A stretch of 64,000 nt of DNA, from positions 2,501 to 66,500 of the forward strand of contig NC_009388.2 in the NCBI RefSeq assembly GCF_000002875.2, given 5' to 3'. The number at the start of each line of letters is the position of its first letter. Position 1 is the stretch's first letter. The DNA comes from Leishmania infantum JPCM5. Lineage: Eukaryota; Euglenozoa; Kinetoplastea; Trypanosomatida; Trypanosomatidae. The notes under the pieces are model-generated. The model searched no databases. It had not been told where the DNA came from and saw nothing but the letters and a program-made list of their open reading frames with translations. Position numbers and translations under genes: made by a program. This document shows positions 9,194 through 18,306 of the stretch, piece by piece.

Positions 9194-10339
9194 ATGCTGC
9201 CCACTCAGAAGCCGATTCTCTTCACCCCGGGTCCATTGATGACCTCGGATACGGTGAAAGAGGCCATGCTAACTGACTACGCCAGCCGGGATATTCGCTT
9301 CGTACAAGCAGTGAAGTTCATCCGCGAGGAGCTTGTTTCCATTTCTGGATTAGACCCCCAGAAGTGGGCGTGCATCCTGCAGCAGGGTTCGGGATCAATG
9401 GGCATCGAGGCAGCCATCTCCACTATTTTCCCGCCCACGGGCGGGAAGTTCTTCCTCATCAACTCTGGCAAGTACTCAGAGAAGCAGGCGTATGTGGTGA
9501 AGAGGCTGCAGTTCCCGATGGTGATGCTGAAGATGGGTGAAGGCGAGGAGCTAAAGATGAGTGCTCTGGAATCTATCATCCGCGCCAACCCTGACATCAC
9601 AACTGTGGGCCTCGTCCACCACGAGACTAGCACCGGAATGCTCTATCCAGCCGAGCGAATAGCAGAGGTGGTTCGCCGCGAGTTGCCCAAGGCCAAGATT
9701 ATCATTGACGGCATCAGTGCCTTTGGCGGTATCCCGTGCAACTACGAAAAGGCTTGCGACGTGCTCGTTGCCGCGCCGAACAAATGCTTGCACAGCGTAC
9801 CTGGAATCTCCATCATCCTGGCCCGCCGCTTGCTCATCGAGGCCGCGAAGGGGTGCGCGCGGAGTGCGACACTTGACCTTAGCATGCAGCTGATGTCGTT
9901 CGACAAGAGTGGTCAGTTCGCCGTCACACCGCCGGTCCACGTTGTGATGGCGCTGCAGCAGGCGCTTGTGGAGTACAAGCGCGACGGCGGCTTATCAGGG
10001 AGGCAAAAGGCGTACCAGGCGAAGGCACAGCTTGTCCGCGAAGCCGTGAAAGCGATGGGCTTCTCGCTTTTCTTGGACGAAAGCAAGCCGAGCTGCGCCG
10101 ACATTGTGGTGTGCGTGAACATGCCAACGGATCCACGCTGGAGCTTCAAGAAGTTTTACACTTACCTCAACGAGCGCGGTCTCATCATCTACCCTGGCAA
10201 GGCGTCGCATGCCGAGACGTTCCGCTTCGGCATAATTGGACACACTTCACTTGCCAATTGCGATCGCCTCATGAAGTGCGCCAAGGAAGCGCTCCAAACC
10301 ATGGGCATTGACCACCTTCAGACAAAGAGCAGCATTTAG
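9194..10339 (+). CDS. Class V aminotransferase, 2-aminoethylphosphonate:pyruvate transaminase-like
   Basis: A 381-residue PLP-dependent enzyme. The N-terminal TPGPLMTSDTVKEAM segment is typical of PhnW-type transaminases, which convert 2-aminoethylphosphonate and pyruvate to phosphonoacetaldehyde and alanine. The PLP-binding lysine is K197 in the APNKCLHSVPG segment, and D172 in IDGISAFGG should contact the cofactor ring. Length is normal for the family. No phosphonatase or other phosphonate gene is seen in this window. Its neighbour is phosphoglycerate dehydrogenase, so the true amino acceptor could be a serine-pathway keto acid; sequence alone does not settle this. The splice acceptor just upstream supports the start. 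Confidence 0.85.
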   Translation: MLPTQKPILFTPGPLMTSDTVKEAMLTDYASRDIRFVQAVKFIREELVSISGLDPQKWACILQQGSGSMGIEAAISTIFPPTGGKFFLINSGKYSEKQAYVVKRLQFPMVMLKMGEGEELKMSALESIIRANPDITTVGLVHHETSTGMLYPAERIAEVVRRELPKAKIIIDGISAFGGIPCNYEKACDVLVAAPNKCLHSVPGISIILARRLLIEAAKGCARSATLDLSMQLMSFDKSGQFAVTPPVHVVMALQQALVEYKRDGGLSGRQKAYQAKAQLVREAVKAMGFSLFLDESKPSCADIVVCVNMPTDPRWSFKKFYTYLNERGLIIYPGKASHAETFRFGIIGHTSLANCDRLMKCAKEALQTMGIDHLQTKSSI

Positions 10340-11312
10340 GTGCATGCGTTTGTATGTGTGGCTGCACAACAACGCCGTTTTACTGTTCACAAATAGGTAT
10401 TGTAGCCGGAGGCCACCATGGCATCACAGTTTCCCCTCTTCTCGTTTTGCTCCTCCTGAGTTTTGGGGATGTTTAATAGTTTTTCCTCCCACAGCGTCTT
10501 TTCTTTTTTCACCTTGTTACTGTTGTATATTCCTTCCGCACTGACACCGCTGCTCGTATACACTATCTAAGAGCCGCATGTATTACAGGGTGCAGGGAGG
10601 GCTGCTCTATTCGTGAGCAATTTCGTAACGTGCCGCATATTGAGAACAGTGGTAGAGGCGGATTCCACTCCATAGTTCTCCTCTTTTTGTTCGACTCTCA
10701 TTTTTGCTTTATCCCTCCCCCTCTCTATTCCAGCCGCTGCGGACCAGCTGGTTGAGAAGCAGCGGAAAAGGAAGGGGAGGGGTACGCGATGCAGGTGCGG
10801 ACGATTCAGGCACATGCGTACGAGGAAAGTCGCCTTTACCTTGTCCGCATCAGATTCATTTTTACGCCTTCTTATGGAAGGTGTTTTCTCGCTCACCAGG
10901 AGGGAACTGCGAAAGTGCGAAAAGCAGCAGCGGCGCCGAAAAGGGGGGCAAAAGCCAGCTCCTTTACCTTTTGTTACAGTCGCACCTGTCAGGAAAAAAC
11001 AGACACATACACACATACGCATATCTAGGCACGAAAGCCCCGAGGCGAGTGTTCTCACTGTTTTTGAGCGGTGTGTGCATGATCATCTCATAGGCAGAGA
11101 TAGAATAAAGCGAATGATTCGCCCAGACTGTGCATTGTCCCCGCCGCTGCAGGGCCTCGTGATAAATGATGGCGCGTATGGCCATCCATGCATCACGAGT
11201 GCAACCCCCGTTTCTTTATTTTTGGTTGGGCTCTAGTGACATTCGTGTTTTTCGTTTCCGAGGGGCAATCGCGAACTTTTTTGCCCCCCCCCCCACTCTG
11301 TGCTCTTCATGG
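10340..11312 (+). other. Intergenic spacer before the PTEN-like pseudogene
   Basis: No gene supported. Short overlapping frames and a C run near 11286-11294. It probably contains the 3' UTR of the aminotransferase and the former upstream region of the decayed phosphatase gene. Confidence 0.6.
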
Positions 11313-12126
11313 TGTTCTGAGGTCCTTGTAGCAGCGGGAGTGATACAAACAGCGCGGTATCTCGTGAACCAGAAGAAGCTGCGGGCAGTGGACAAGGAAG
11401 TATAAAAGTGGTCTGCGGATCTAGACTTGACGGATATCCTCCCAGACGTTCGTTGAATGTGCTACCCTGCTAGAGGAGTGGAGGCGTTGTGCCGAAGCAA
11501 GTGCAATGACGTTGTGCGCTACATCGACTACAAGTATGGCAAGGCATCAGTAGCCTACAAGATGTGCAACGAGTCAGCGTACGAGTAGACTTCTGACAAG
11601 TTACTCGGAAGAGTTCGCTGTTTTGTTTTCTTCGACCATACCACTGCGCCGCTGAAGTGAATGCCGTCCTTCGTGAAGGTTGCTAGGACGACCCCCGCTC
11701 CCAAGCACCCAAGCGGGGCGATGGTAATTCACCGCGAAGCGAGCAAAGGACGAACCGGTGTGATGATGTACTGTGTGCTTGTGGGGCTCGAGCCTGCTTT
11801 CTCACGCTCTGGTGAGGCGTTCATGAAGTACTATGATCATCTTGCTGAGCGAGTTCGGTGGCAAGGTGGCTGCTGACGAACCCGTTATGGCTCTCACGCG
11901 CGTCTGCCTTATCGCGACGCCTCGGTATTCGCCTCTGCATACTCTCAAGCTTTCCGTGGACAGTGGGGAGGCACCGATGCTTTCAATTTGCCTGCACAGC
12001 AGTAGAGAAAAGCAGCAGATGGTCTTGGATCGGCACTACCCGACAATGGAACGTGGAGTGGAGGTGGGGATGCTGATATTGATGTGTGACGGGGAGCCGC
12101 GAGTTCTCCACCTGTGCGGAGACTGA
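11313..12126 (+). pseudogene. Decayed PTEN-like phosphoinositide phosphatase
   Basis: One frame from about 11313 to 11876, read through stops at 11403, 11454, 11586 and 11658, aligns in order with PTEN. ADLDLTDILPDVR matches FDLDLTYIYPNI. CNDVVRYIDYKYGK matches the IDDVVRFLDSKHK helix. YKMCNESAYE matches YNLCAERHYD. FFDHTTAPL matches FEDHNPPQL. VIHREASKGRTGVMM matches the signature HCKAGKGRTG. The catalytic cysteine is replaced by arginine. After about 11870 the match moves to another frame (EPVMALTRVCLIATP, similar to RPVALLF...ETIP at the start of the C2 domain). That implies a frameshift and loss of about 20 residues at the end of the phosphatase domain. Active PTEN removes the 3-phosphate of PIP3; this copy cannot. 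Both ends are approximate. Confidence 0.88.
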
Positions 12127-13319
12127 AGGTATGAGATTCTCGACTCCGGCGGTAGCCTGATGGGTGGTACTCTCCGTGCACACACTCTTCAAAGAGACAA
12201 AGTACAGTGGTAGGGCCTTAGACTAGCTGGCGATGGAGTGCAGTGAGGAGTGTTGCACCGAGTTCCACAGTCGAGGAACCCCTCTAGCCAAAGTCGCTCG
12301 GCTGATTCTCGTTCTTTCGTGTCCACCCATGTCGCGGCGGCGCACTAAAGCGCTTGGCTATTCTCTCTGTGTGTTGCCTTGTTTCGCTTACTGTGTGGAG
12401 ATGCGTGATGGTGCCACACATGCGTGCGTTTGTTCGCCCAACGCACGAGAAGTCTCTCTGCGATCATCCTTTTGTTGGCGGTGCCGTTCTTCCCGTTCCT
12501 CATCACCTTCTCCCTCTTGGGCCTCTCTGTATCTCTCCACTGCTGCTGTCTTCCACCGAGTTGCGTCTCTATGACCACCCCGTCTCCCCCCCCCTTTCCC
12601 TTTTCTCCCTTTTTTCCTCAGTGTCTCCACGCACATACATTTCTCTTATCGCGTGTGGATTTTTGTTTTTTTTTGCCTGTTGTGCTGCGTTGTCCTTGTC
12701 ATTTGTTTGTGTCGCCGCGCACACCCTCAGCTTGATTCGAGCAGATCAGCATCGAAGCAGAGAAGACTAAAGGAAATTCTTCGATTTCTTACTTCTACAG
12801 TACGTGGAAGTGCTATTTGCGCATCATACGCACTTTTCTGTCCCCTCCCCACCCCCTCTTCACGCCTTTGATCATGCGTCGAATGTGGAGAGCGACCGCC
12901 TCAGTCCTCTCTGGCTGTCGCACTCCTCTGTCCTTTCATGTGCCTGGCTTGTGCAGAAAAGACTTTTTCTCGAAACAAAAAAGAAGAAACTGCTCCCGTT
13001 CTCTTTGGCTGTAAAGGAAAGAGAGGAGGGAGAGGAAGAGACGCAACGGCTGTTATTGCCGCGGTGAATCATGTGATAGGCTGCTGCTCATGCGTGCTTT
13101 CCCTTTACACTCTTGCTTTGTGTGCACTGTCTTCTATGTGAAGTGGTTTCTTTGGTGTTTCTGGCGCGCGCCGCACAACACAAAACCCCATCGTTGGCTT
13201 CGCAGTTTCTCACTCTCTCCTATGTCTCCTGCTCATTTTTCCACGCTGCTGGTCGCGCCTTTTACTCCACCAAGTTCCCACCGCAAGTGTTATCGGGCAG
13301 CGCTTGATTGGAAACTCCG
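12127..13319 (+). other. Intergenic spacer
   Basis: No gene supported. Many pyrimidine tracts, notably about 12583-12625 and 12660-12680. It may hold further unrecognisable remains of the PTEN-like gene and the leader of the next gene. The frame entering the next gene at 13308 begins with TTG, not ATG. Confidence 0.6.
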
Positions 13320-14492
13320 ATGCTGCCAGCAACGCTTCGTTTGCTGCTCAGTGTGTCTGTGGCGACTCTAGTGCTGTACTACGTGCTCAAGCACTTCTCC
13401 GCCCCGAAGGGAGGTGCCAAGAAGCTGAAGCGGAGAAAGGACCCTGCAGAGCGCAAGCCTGTCAAGGGCGTCGCACCGCATAAGATTGATATCTTCACCA
13501 CCAACGTATGCGCGGCCTTTCCGGAAATGTCGGTCGACGCCGCCCGGCGTCTCTTTCCACGCAAGTTCGAGGTGCACGGTCACGTCGTGGTGATTCGCCT
13601 GAATGATGGCACCTCGGTAGAGGAGCTCCGCCCGCTGGCACGCTTTTTTGCCGAGTCCTTTGCACCGGTTTTGGTGCATGTGGTACTGCTGGACGTGGAC
13701 GGCATCGTTGGCGAGCTCCGCCGCCCATCTCTGCAGATCCTGTTCCAGGCAGACACCGCCTTGACGAAATGTGCGACGTCGCTGCGACGCACCGTGCAAC
13801 GCCGCTGGGGAGATGCGCGGAAGCGAGGCCAAACGTCGTGTATGACAATTGATGCTATGGAGAGCACACTGAATCGGTGGACGGCCTCACCAACCTTCAC
13901 GGCACACGTGGAGAACGGTGTCATTTACAGCTTCGACGTGTCGCGGGTGATGTTTAGCAGCGGCAACACGACGGAGCGAATGCACTTTGGGACCGTCACT
14001 GCTGCTGATGAGGTCGTGGTAGACATGTTTTGCGGCATCGGCTACTTCACCCTTCCATTAGCGATGCATGGCAACGTTGCAGCTATTCACGCTCTTGAGA
14101 AGAACCCGGATAGCATCGACTTTTTGAAGCTAAATGCCGTGCTGAACAAGGTGGACCACCTCATTCGCCCCGTGTGCGGTGACAACCGCGAGGTGGGAGA
14201 GGAGTTGCTGGGCAAGTGCGACCGTGTTTTGATGGGCTACATTCCTACGTGCAAGTCGTTTCTCCCGCGTGCTCTGTCGTTCCTCAAGCGCAACGAGGCA
14301 GGGCGGAGTAGCGGCGTCGTGCACTACCACTTGCTTGCCGACAAGCTCAGCGCTGCGCAGGAGGCGCTGAGGGACGTCCAAGATGAGCTGGGGGAGGAGG
14401 TCGCCGCGTTCGTCCGCATTACTGATCTTCGATGTGTGAAGTCGTACGCTCCGAAACGCTTCCACTTTGTTGCTGATCTCGTTTTCGAGTAG
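13320..14492 (+). CDS. TYW2: TYW2-like tRNA wybutosine-synthesis enzyme with N-terminal hydrophobic segment
   Basis: A 390-residue SAM-binding protein of the Trm5/TYW2 family. The core has FSSGNTTER (213-220) and the SAM motif VVVDMFCGIGYFTLP (233-247). The later segment VLMGYIPT resembles the LGLIPS of TYW2 rather than the N-L-P motif of Trm5 m1G methylases. TYW2 transfers the 3-amino-3-carboxypropyl group of SAM to the wyosine precursor at position 37 of phenylalanine tRNA. The start at 13320 is the first ATG; the open frame upstream begins with TTG. Oddly, residues 2-26 are hydrophobic and look like a membrane anchor or presequence, followed by a lysine/arginine-rich stretch. Assignment to TYW2 rather than another family member is good but not certain. 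Confidence 0.82.
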   Translation: MLPATLRLLLSVSVATLVLYYVLKHFSAPKGGAKKLKRRKDPAERKPVKGVAPHKIDIFTTNVCAAFPEMSVDAARRLFPRKFEVHGHVVVIRLNDGTSVEELRPLARFFAESFAPVLVHVVLLDVDGIVGELRRPSLQILFQADTALTKCATSLRRTVQRRWGDARKRGQTSCMTIDAMESTLNRWTASPTFTAHVENGVIYSFDVSRVMFSSGNTTERMHFGTVTAADEVVVDMFCGIGYFTLPLAMHGNVAAIHALEKNPDSIDFLKLNAVLNKVDHLIRPVCGDNREVGEELLGKCDRVLMGYIPTCKSFLPRALSFLKRNEAGRSSGVVHYHLLADKLSAAQEALRDVQDELGEEVAAFVRITDLRCVKSYAPKRFHFVADLVFE

Positions 14493-15342
14493 CGAGGGGG
14501 TGCGAGGGCGGTAGTGATATTCGCGGTGGCGAGTTGCGTGTCTGTGTGTATGTGTGTGCTGGAATGAGGGTATGAAGGGGTGCGCTGTCTCTCTCTCTCC
14601 CTGCGCGTTGGCCCTCGTTCTACGTGACATACGCCTTATTGCCGCTTTGCTCTGCTGATTTGGCTGACACCAGCAGCAGTAGCGGCCAAACACTTCGGCC
14701 CGCGCTGATGGCGTGCCTTCCCAGCTGTGTAGTCCCGCTCCTCTAAGCCGAGTAACCAGTGAGACGAAGAAAAACAAAGAAAGACGCGTCGCGCTCTTGT
14801 TGCGCTTGAGACGCGACGAAACGAAGGGCAGAGGAGAGAAGCAGGGCAAGCTCAAAGCGATGCTCATCGTGCAGCGACGCTTCGCCTCATCGTCTCCTCT
14901 TCCATACGTCACATTAGCCTATTTCGCTTCTCATCTCTTCGGCTTTCCTGAAGAGAGACACAAGCAGGCCCTTATTCTCTCCCAACCTCGCACGCACTTT
15001 CACGCTCTCCCATCCGCTCTCCTTCCCCTCTTCAACAACGTGTTGACGTGATTCTTGGTCGAGGTGATCCCTCCCCCCTCACTTCCCCTCTTCCGCCTAA
15101 TCACAACCACCACGTGCTTTCCCTCCCTCCTATCGTGTTTGTCTGCTCACGTCTCGTTGGCTTCACGTCTTCTACGCCACCAGGCAAGACGGCACATCCG
15201 AAGGCACTTGCCTCCCCACCCCCTCCCCGCTCTCTCTCTTTGCGCAGTGCGTTCGACTCATCCTTACGCACGCAGGCGACACGGAGTTCTTCGTCTTTGT
15301 TTTTCTGTTTCTCCTCGCAGGTCGTAGTGGTTATGTGGGCGA
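14493..15342 (+). other. Intergenic spacer
   Basis: No gene supported. The right half is rich in C and T tracts (15060-15320) leading to the next acceptor. Confidence 0.65.
15319..15320 (+). promoter_or_regulatory. Trans-splice acceptor AG
   Basis: The tract TTTGTTTTTCTGTTTCTCC followed by TCGCAG puts AG at 15319-15320, 22 bases before the ATG at 15343. It is one of the clearest acceptors in the window. Confidence 0.7.
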
Positions 15343-17844
15343 ATGGAAGAGCAGGAGCTTAGCAAGGTCATCATCACTGAGGCGGCGCGGTGCTCGCAAG
15401 GTCGTCTGGACAGCGAGACCACCGCTCAGCTTGCGCGCTTCCTCAGTGATGCGAAGGGGCGAAACCGCGTCTATCAGTGCTGCCTAGACCTCGCACAAGA
15501 CCCGGGACGGCGGCCGCGCATCATGATGTTGCTGGTAAACTACGTCCAGAGCTTCCCACCGTCTCGCCAATGCCTCGAGAGCATTAAGGGTTTCTGTAAG
15601 GCTCACTCCTCCGGCGACGTCAGCCAGGATCTGCTGAAACTGGTGGGCGCACTGCTGCGGGAGGCGCCGTTGGAGGGTCTGTCCAGCTCGATTGTGCGGT
15701 CTTCACGACAAGGCTATGCCTCGGAGTTCGCGCTGCTGGCCGACTTCTCTGCTCCGTCGCCGGGGGGTGGCGGCGGTGGCAGCGTTTCCATCTCCACTGT
15801 GCCTTACATGAAGTGGATGGGCGTCTCCGTGAAGAAGAACGAGGGAGTGAAGTGCTACAGCGAGGTCATGTACCAACGCGTGTGGTGCCCCCCGTACGTA
15901 GATCAGTTCCCGCTGCTGTGCCTCGAATCTACCGTGGAACGGCAAGCCAATATCATGTCGACCTTTTCAGCCAACTACAAGACGAACCCAAACGTGATGC
16001 AGGCTACCCTCTTCTTTATGAAGCAGCTCTGTGACGGCTATGTGTCTAAGCTGGTTCTCTCTGAGCCGCAGCTGCACTTCCGGTCTGTGACCATCTGCTA
16101 TCTGCCCATGCTGCTCGAGATGATGGAGAGCGACTACCTGTGCGTGCGCAACCACGTCTACGACTTCATCTTCAACCTTGGTGTGCATGTGCAGCTCATC
16201 GACCCCTCTGGCGTCTACCCCGGGTGCACGGAGGCGCTCGAGCAAGAGGTGGTGTGGATGGTGCTTACCGTGACGGAGCGGCAGGCGGTGCTGAAGATTT
16301 GCGACGAGACGACGTGGACGGCAGCAGCCAAGTGCCTGCTGGCGGTGGTGCCGCCGTGCTATCGGCACCTAGCTGATTGTCGGGTGCTCTTTCAAGTGCT
16401 GCAGCTGCCGGGGCTGTGGGAGCTGCACCCCGAGGCCTTCACCGCCCTGGCGCAAGCGTTCGCGCGGAGTCTCTTATCGAACAAAGATGTAGACGTGGCC
16501 GCCGCTGACAACCTCGTCGTCGACGAGGTCGCCTTTGCCAAGCTGGGCAGTTCCGCGATGTCTGACATTCTTACCATCTACCGACACTGCACCACTCCAG
16601 GCGCGCGCAAGGCTCTCTTCCAGCTTCTGGTGGCGTGCGCGGCCCGCCGGCAAGGGGCGAACGGTGCCCGCAGCGGTGTGCGCATGTCTGGACAGCTGTC
16701 CCCCGAGGCCCGCGCAGGCGCCTTCAGGGATTTGATGTCAGTGGACTTTTTCTGGTATGTTTTCCCGCTGCTGTACTACATGTCCGAAACGGTGCAGCGG
16801 GAGCTTCCGCGACGCATCGCCGACGGCCTCGTTAAGTCTGACTTCGATGGCACCAAGAAGAGCTGGAACGTTGTGCTGCCGCTGGTGGAGAACATGCTCG
16901 GGCTGCTCGCTGAGGATGCCGAGCTGGAGAGCTACACGCAGGCGCGTTTCAAGGGTGTTGAGGTTCTGCGGCGCAGGGATGAGACGGCGTTTTTGGAAGC
17001 CCTTCAGGTGCTTCTGGGTGAGGTAGCTGGGACCTTGCCGCTGCTGCTGGAAGGGCAACGAGAGGCGAGTGACACCAAGATGTGCACTGCCGCCTGGCGG
17101 CTCGCCTTTGTCAGCCTCCGCTGGAGCGCGCGGTACTTGCCAGACGACGCTCACCGCGCCCTGACGGATAAGCTGGTGCGCAACCTGGTCTTCTACAAAG
17201 ACGGCCGTGGCCACATCGGAAACCGCGCACGAGTGGGCCACATGTGCGCCTCCCTTCTCTTTTCCCTGAATCTGCTGTGCCGTACGTCTTCGCAGTGCGA
17301 CGCCGTCACGTTCCGCACCGTCCTGGAGGTGGTTCTCTTCGACCGCGGTGATGCCATGGATACCCGGACTGCCATGGCTCTCTACCATCACCTTATCGAG
17401 TATCTATGCGTGCCGACGCGGTCATCTTTCTACTTGAACACCGCCAACGACGTCAGCGACATATCGGCCATGATCATTCGCGAGCGAGCGATGTGCATCA
17501 GCTCTGCTGCTGTTCAGCTCGTTGGGCTTCGCGTGCTGTGGGGCATGTATCGTAGCCTCGATCAGAGTCAAGCCGCCGCGGTGTGCCGCGCGCGGCATGT
17601 GCTGGTTCTCCTCCTGTGCCATCAGAGCACCGACCGCCGGGGAGTAGAGGTGCGCACGTGGAGGACGGTCCTCACAGACTCTTACCCGCCCGTTGCGCTG
17701 CTCGCGGCCGAGAAGATCATGCACATCTTCAAGGCGGAAGAGAAGCCGAGCACCGCCACAGAGATCAACAGTGAAGCTTTTCGTGACGTGTACCACGACG
17801 CGATGCGCATCCTGGAAAAGGGGGAGAGGAAGCGCATCTACTAG
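15343..17844 (+). CDS. Large hypothetical alpha-helical protein
   Basis: An 833-residue protein that I do not recognise. It is leucine- and alanine-rich almost throughout, with a pattern of amphipathic helices that suggests a HEAT/ARM-like solenoid. A short glycine-rich linker (PSPGGGGGGS, about residue 142) separates an N-terminal helical part from the main body. No transmembrane helix, nucleotide-binding loop or zinc motif is visible. The start is fixed by the acceptor 22 bases upstream. Codon usage is strongly GC-biased like that of neighbouring genes, which supports real coding. Helical-repeat scaffolds of this size often act in trafficking or nuclear complexes, but nothing here shows which. 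Confidence 0.85.
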   Translation: MEEQELSKVIITEAARCSQGRLDSETTAQLARFLSDAKGRNRVYQCCLDLAQDPGRRPRIMMLLVNYVQSFPPSRQCLESIKGFCKAHSSGDVSQDLLKLVGALLREAPLEGLSSSIVRSSRQGYASEFALLADFSAPSPGGGGGGSVSISTVPYMKWMGVSVKKNEGVKCYSEVMYQRVWCPPYVDQFPLLCLESTVERQANIMSTFSANYKTNPNVMQATLFFMKQLCDGYVSKLVLSEPQLHFRSVTICYLPMLLEMMESDYLCVRNHVYDFIFNLGVHVQLIDPSGVYPGCTEALEQEVVWMVLTVTERQAVLKICDETTWTAAAKCLLAVVPPCYRHLADCRVLFQVLQLPGLWELHPEAFTALAQAFARSLLSNKDVDVAAADNLVVDEVAFAKLGSSAMSDILTIYRHCTTPGARKALFQLLVACAARRQGANGARSGVRMSGQLSPEARAGAFRDLMSVDFFWYVFPLLYYMSETVQRELPRRIADGLVKSDFDGTKKSWNVVLPLVENMLGLLAEDAELESYTQARFKGVEVLRRRDETAFLEALQVLLGEVAGTLPLLLEGQREASDTKMCTAAWRLAFVSLRWSARYLPDDAHRALTDKLVRNLVFYKDGRGHIGNRARVGHMCASLLFSLNLLCRTSSQCDAVTFRTVLEVVLFDRGDAMDTRTAMALYHHLIEYLCVPTRSSFYLNTANDVSDISAMIIRERAMCISSAAVQLVGLRVLWGMYRSLDQSQAAAVCRARHVLVLLLCHQSTDRRGVEVRTWRTVLTDSYPPVALLAAEKIMHIFKAEEKPSTATEINSEAFRDVYHDAMRILEKGERKRIY

Positions 17845-18306
17845 TTGTCTGCTGTTAGTTGAGAGCCAGATGGAATGCGGAAAGCTTTACCACCTGTATT
17901 TATGTGCGCGTGTGTGTGTGCCGCTTCCTGAGTAGCTCGCTGTATGCATGTGTGGTCTCTTGCTTCGTTTCTTTACTGCAGCAGCAAAGAGCTCACCTCA
18001 TTTGCTTCCACGCAGAGGAGCGACCTCCACCGCCTCCAGACGGCAACCACTTCCGTGCGAACTGCTCACTCACGACTCTCTCTCTGTCTTGCTGGATGCT
18101 CAGGTCCTCCCTTCCCTCTCTCTCTTTTCTCGCGCGCTTCGCACATGCAGCGCCACCCGCCCCAACGCACACGCGCTTCCTCTCATATGTATCCGTCAGA
18201 AACGAAACGGAGGACAACAACAGCTTACGTCTTCTCCTTCCAGGAAGCAAGCTGGGCAACCAGATAGTGCGGCCACACGCCATCCCCCTCCTCCCACACG
18301 TTACCC
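17845..18306 (+). other. Intergenic spacer
   Basis: About 460 bases without a supported gene. Ends in a pyrimidine tract and an AG at 18242-18243. Confidence 0.65.
18242..18243 (+). promoter_or_regulatory. Candidate trans-splice acceptor AG for GAT
   Basis: CTTCTCCTTCCAG ends with AG at 18242-18243, 63 bases before the ATG at 18307. Confidence 0.6.

Noticed and set aside
13308..13319. Four extra residues before the TYW2-like start
   Set aside because: The frame begins with TTG. Trypanosomatid genes start with ATG.
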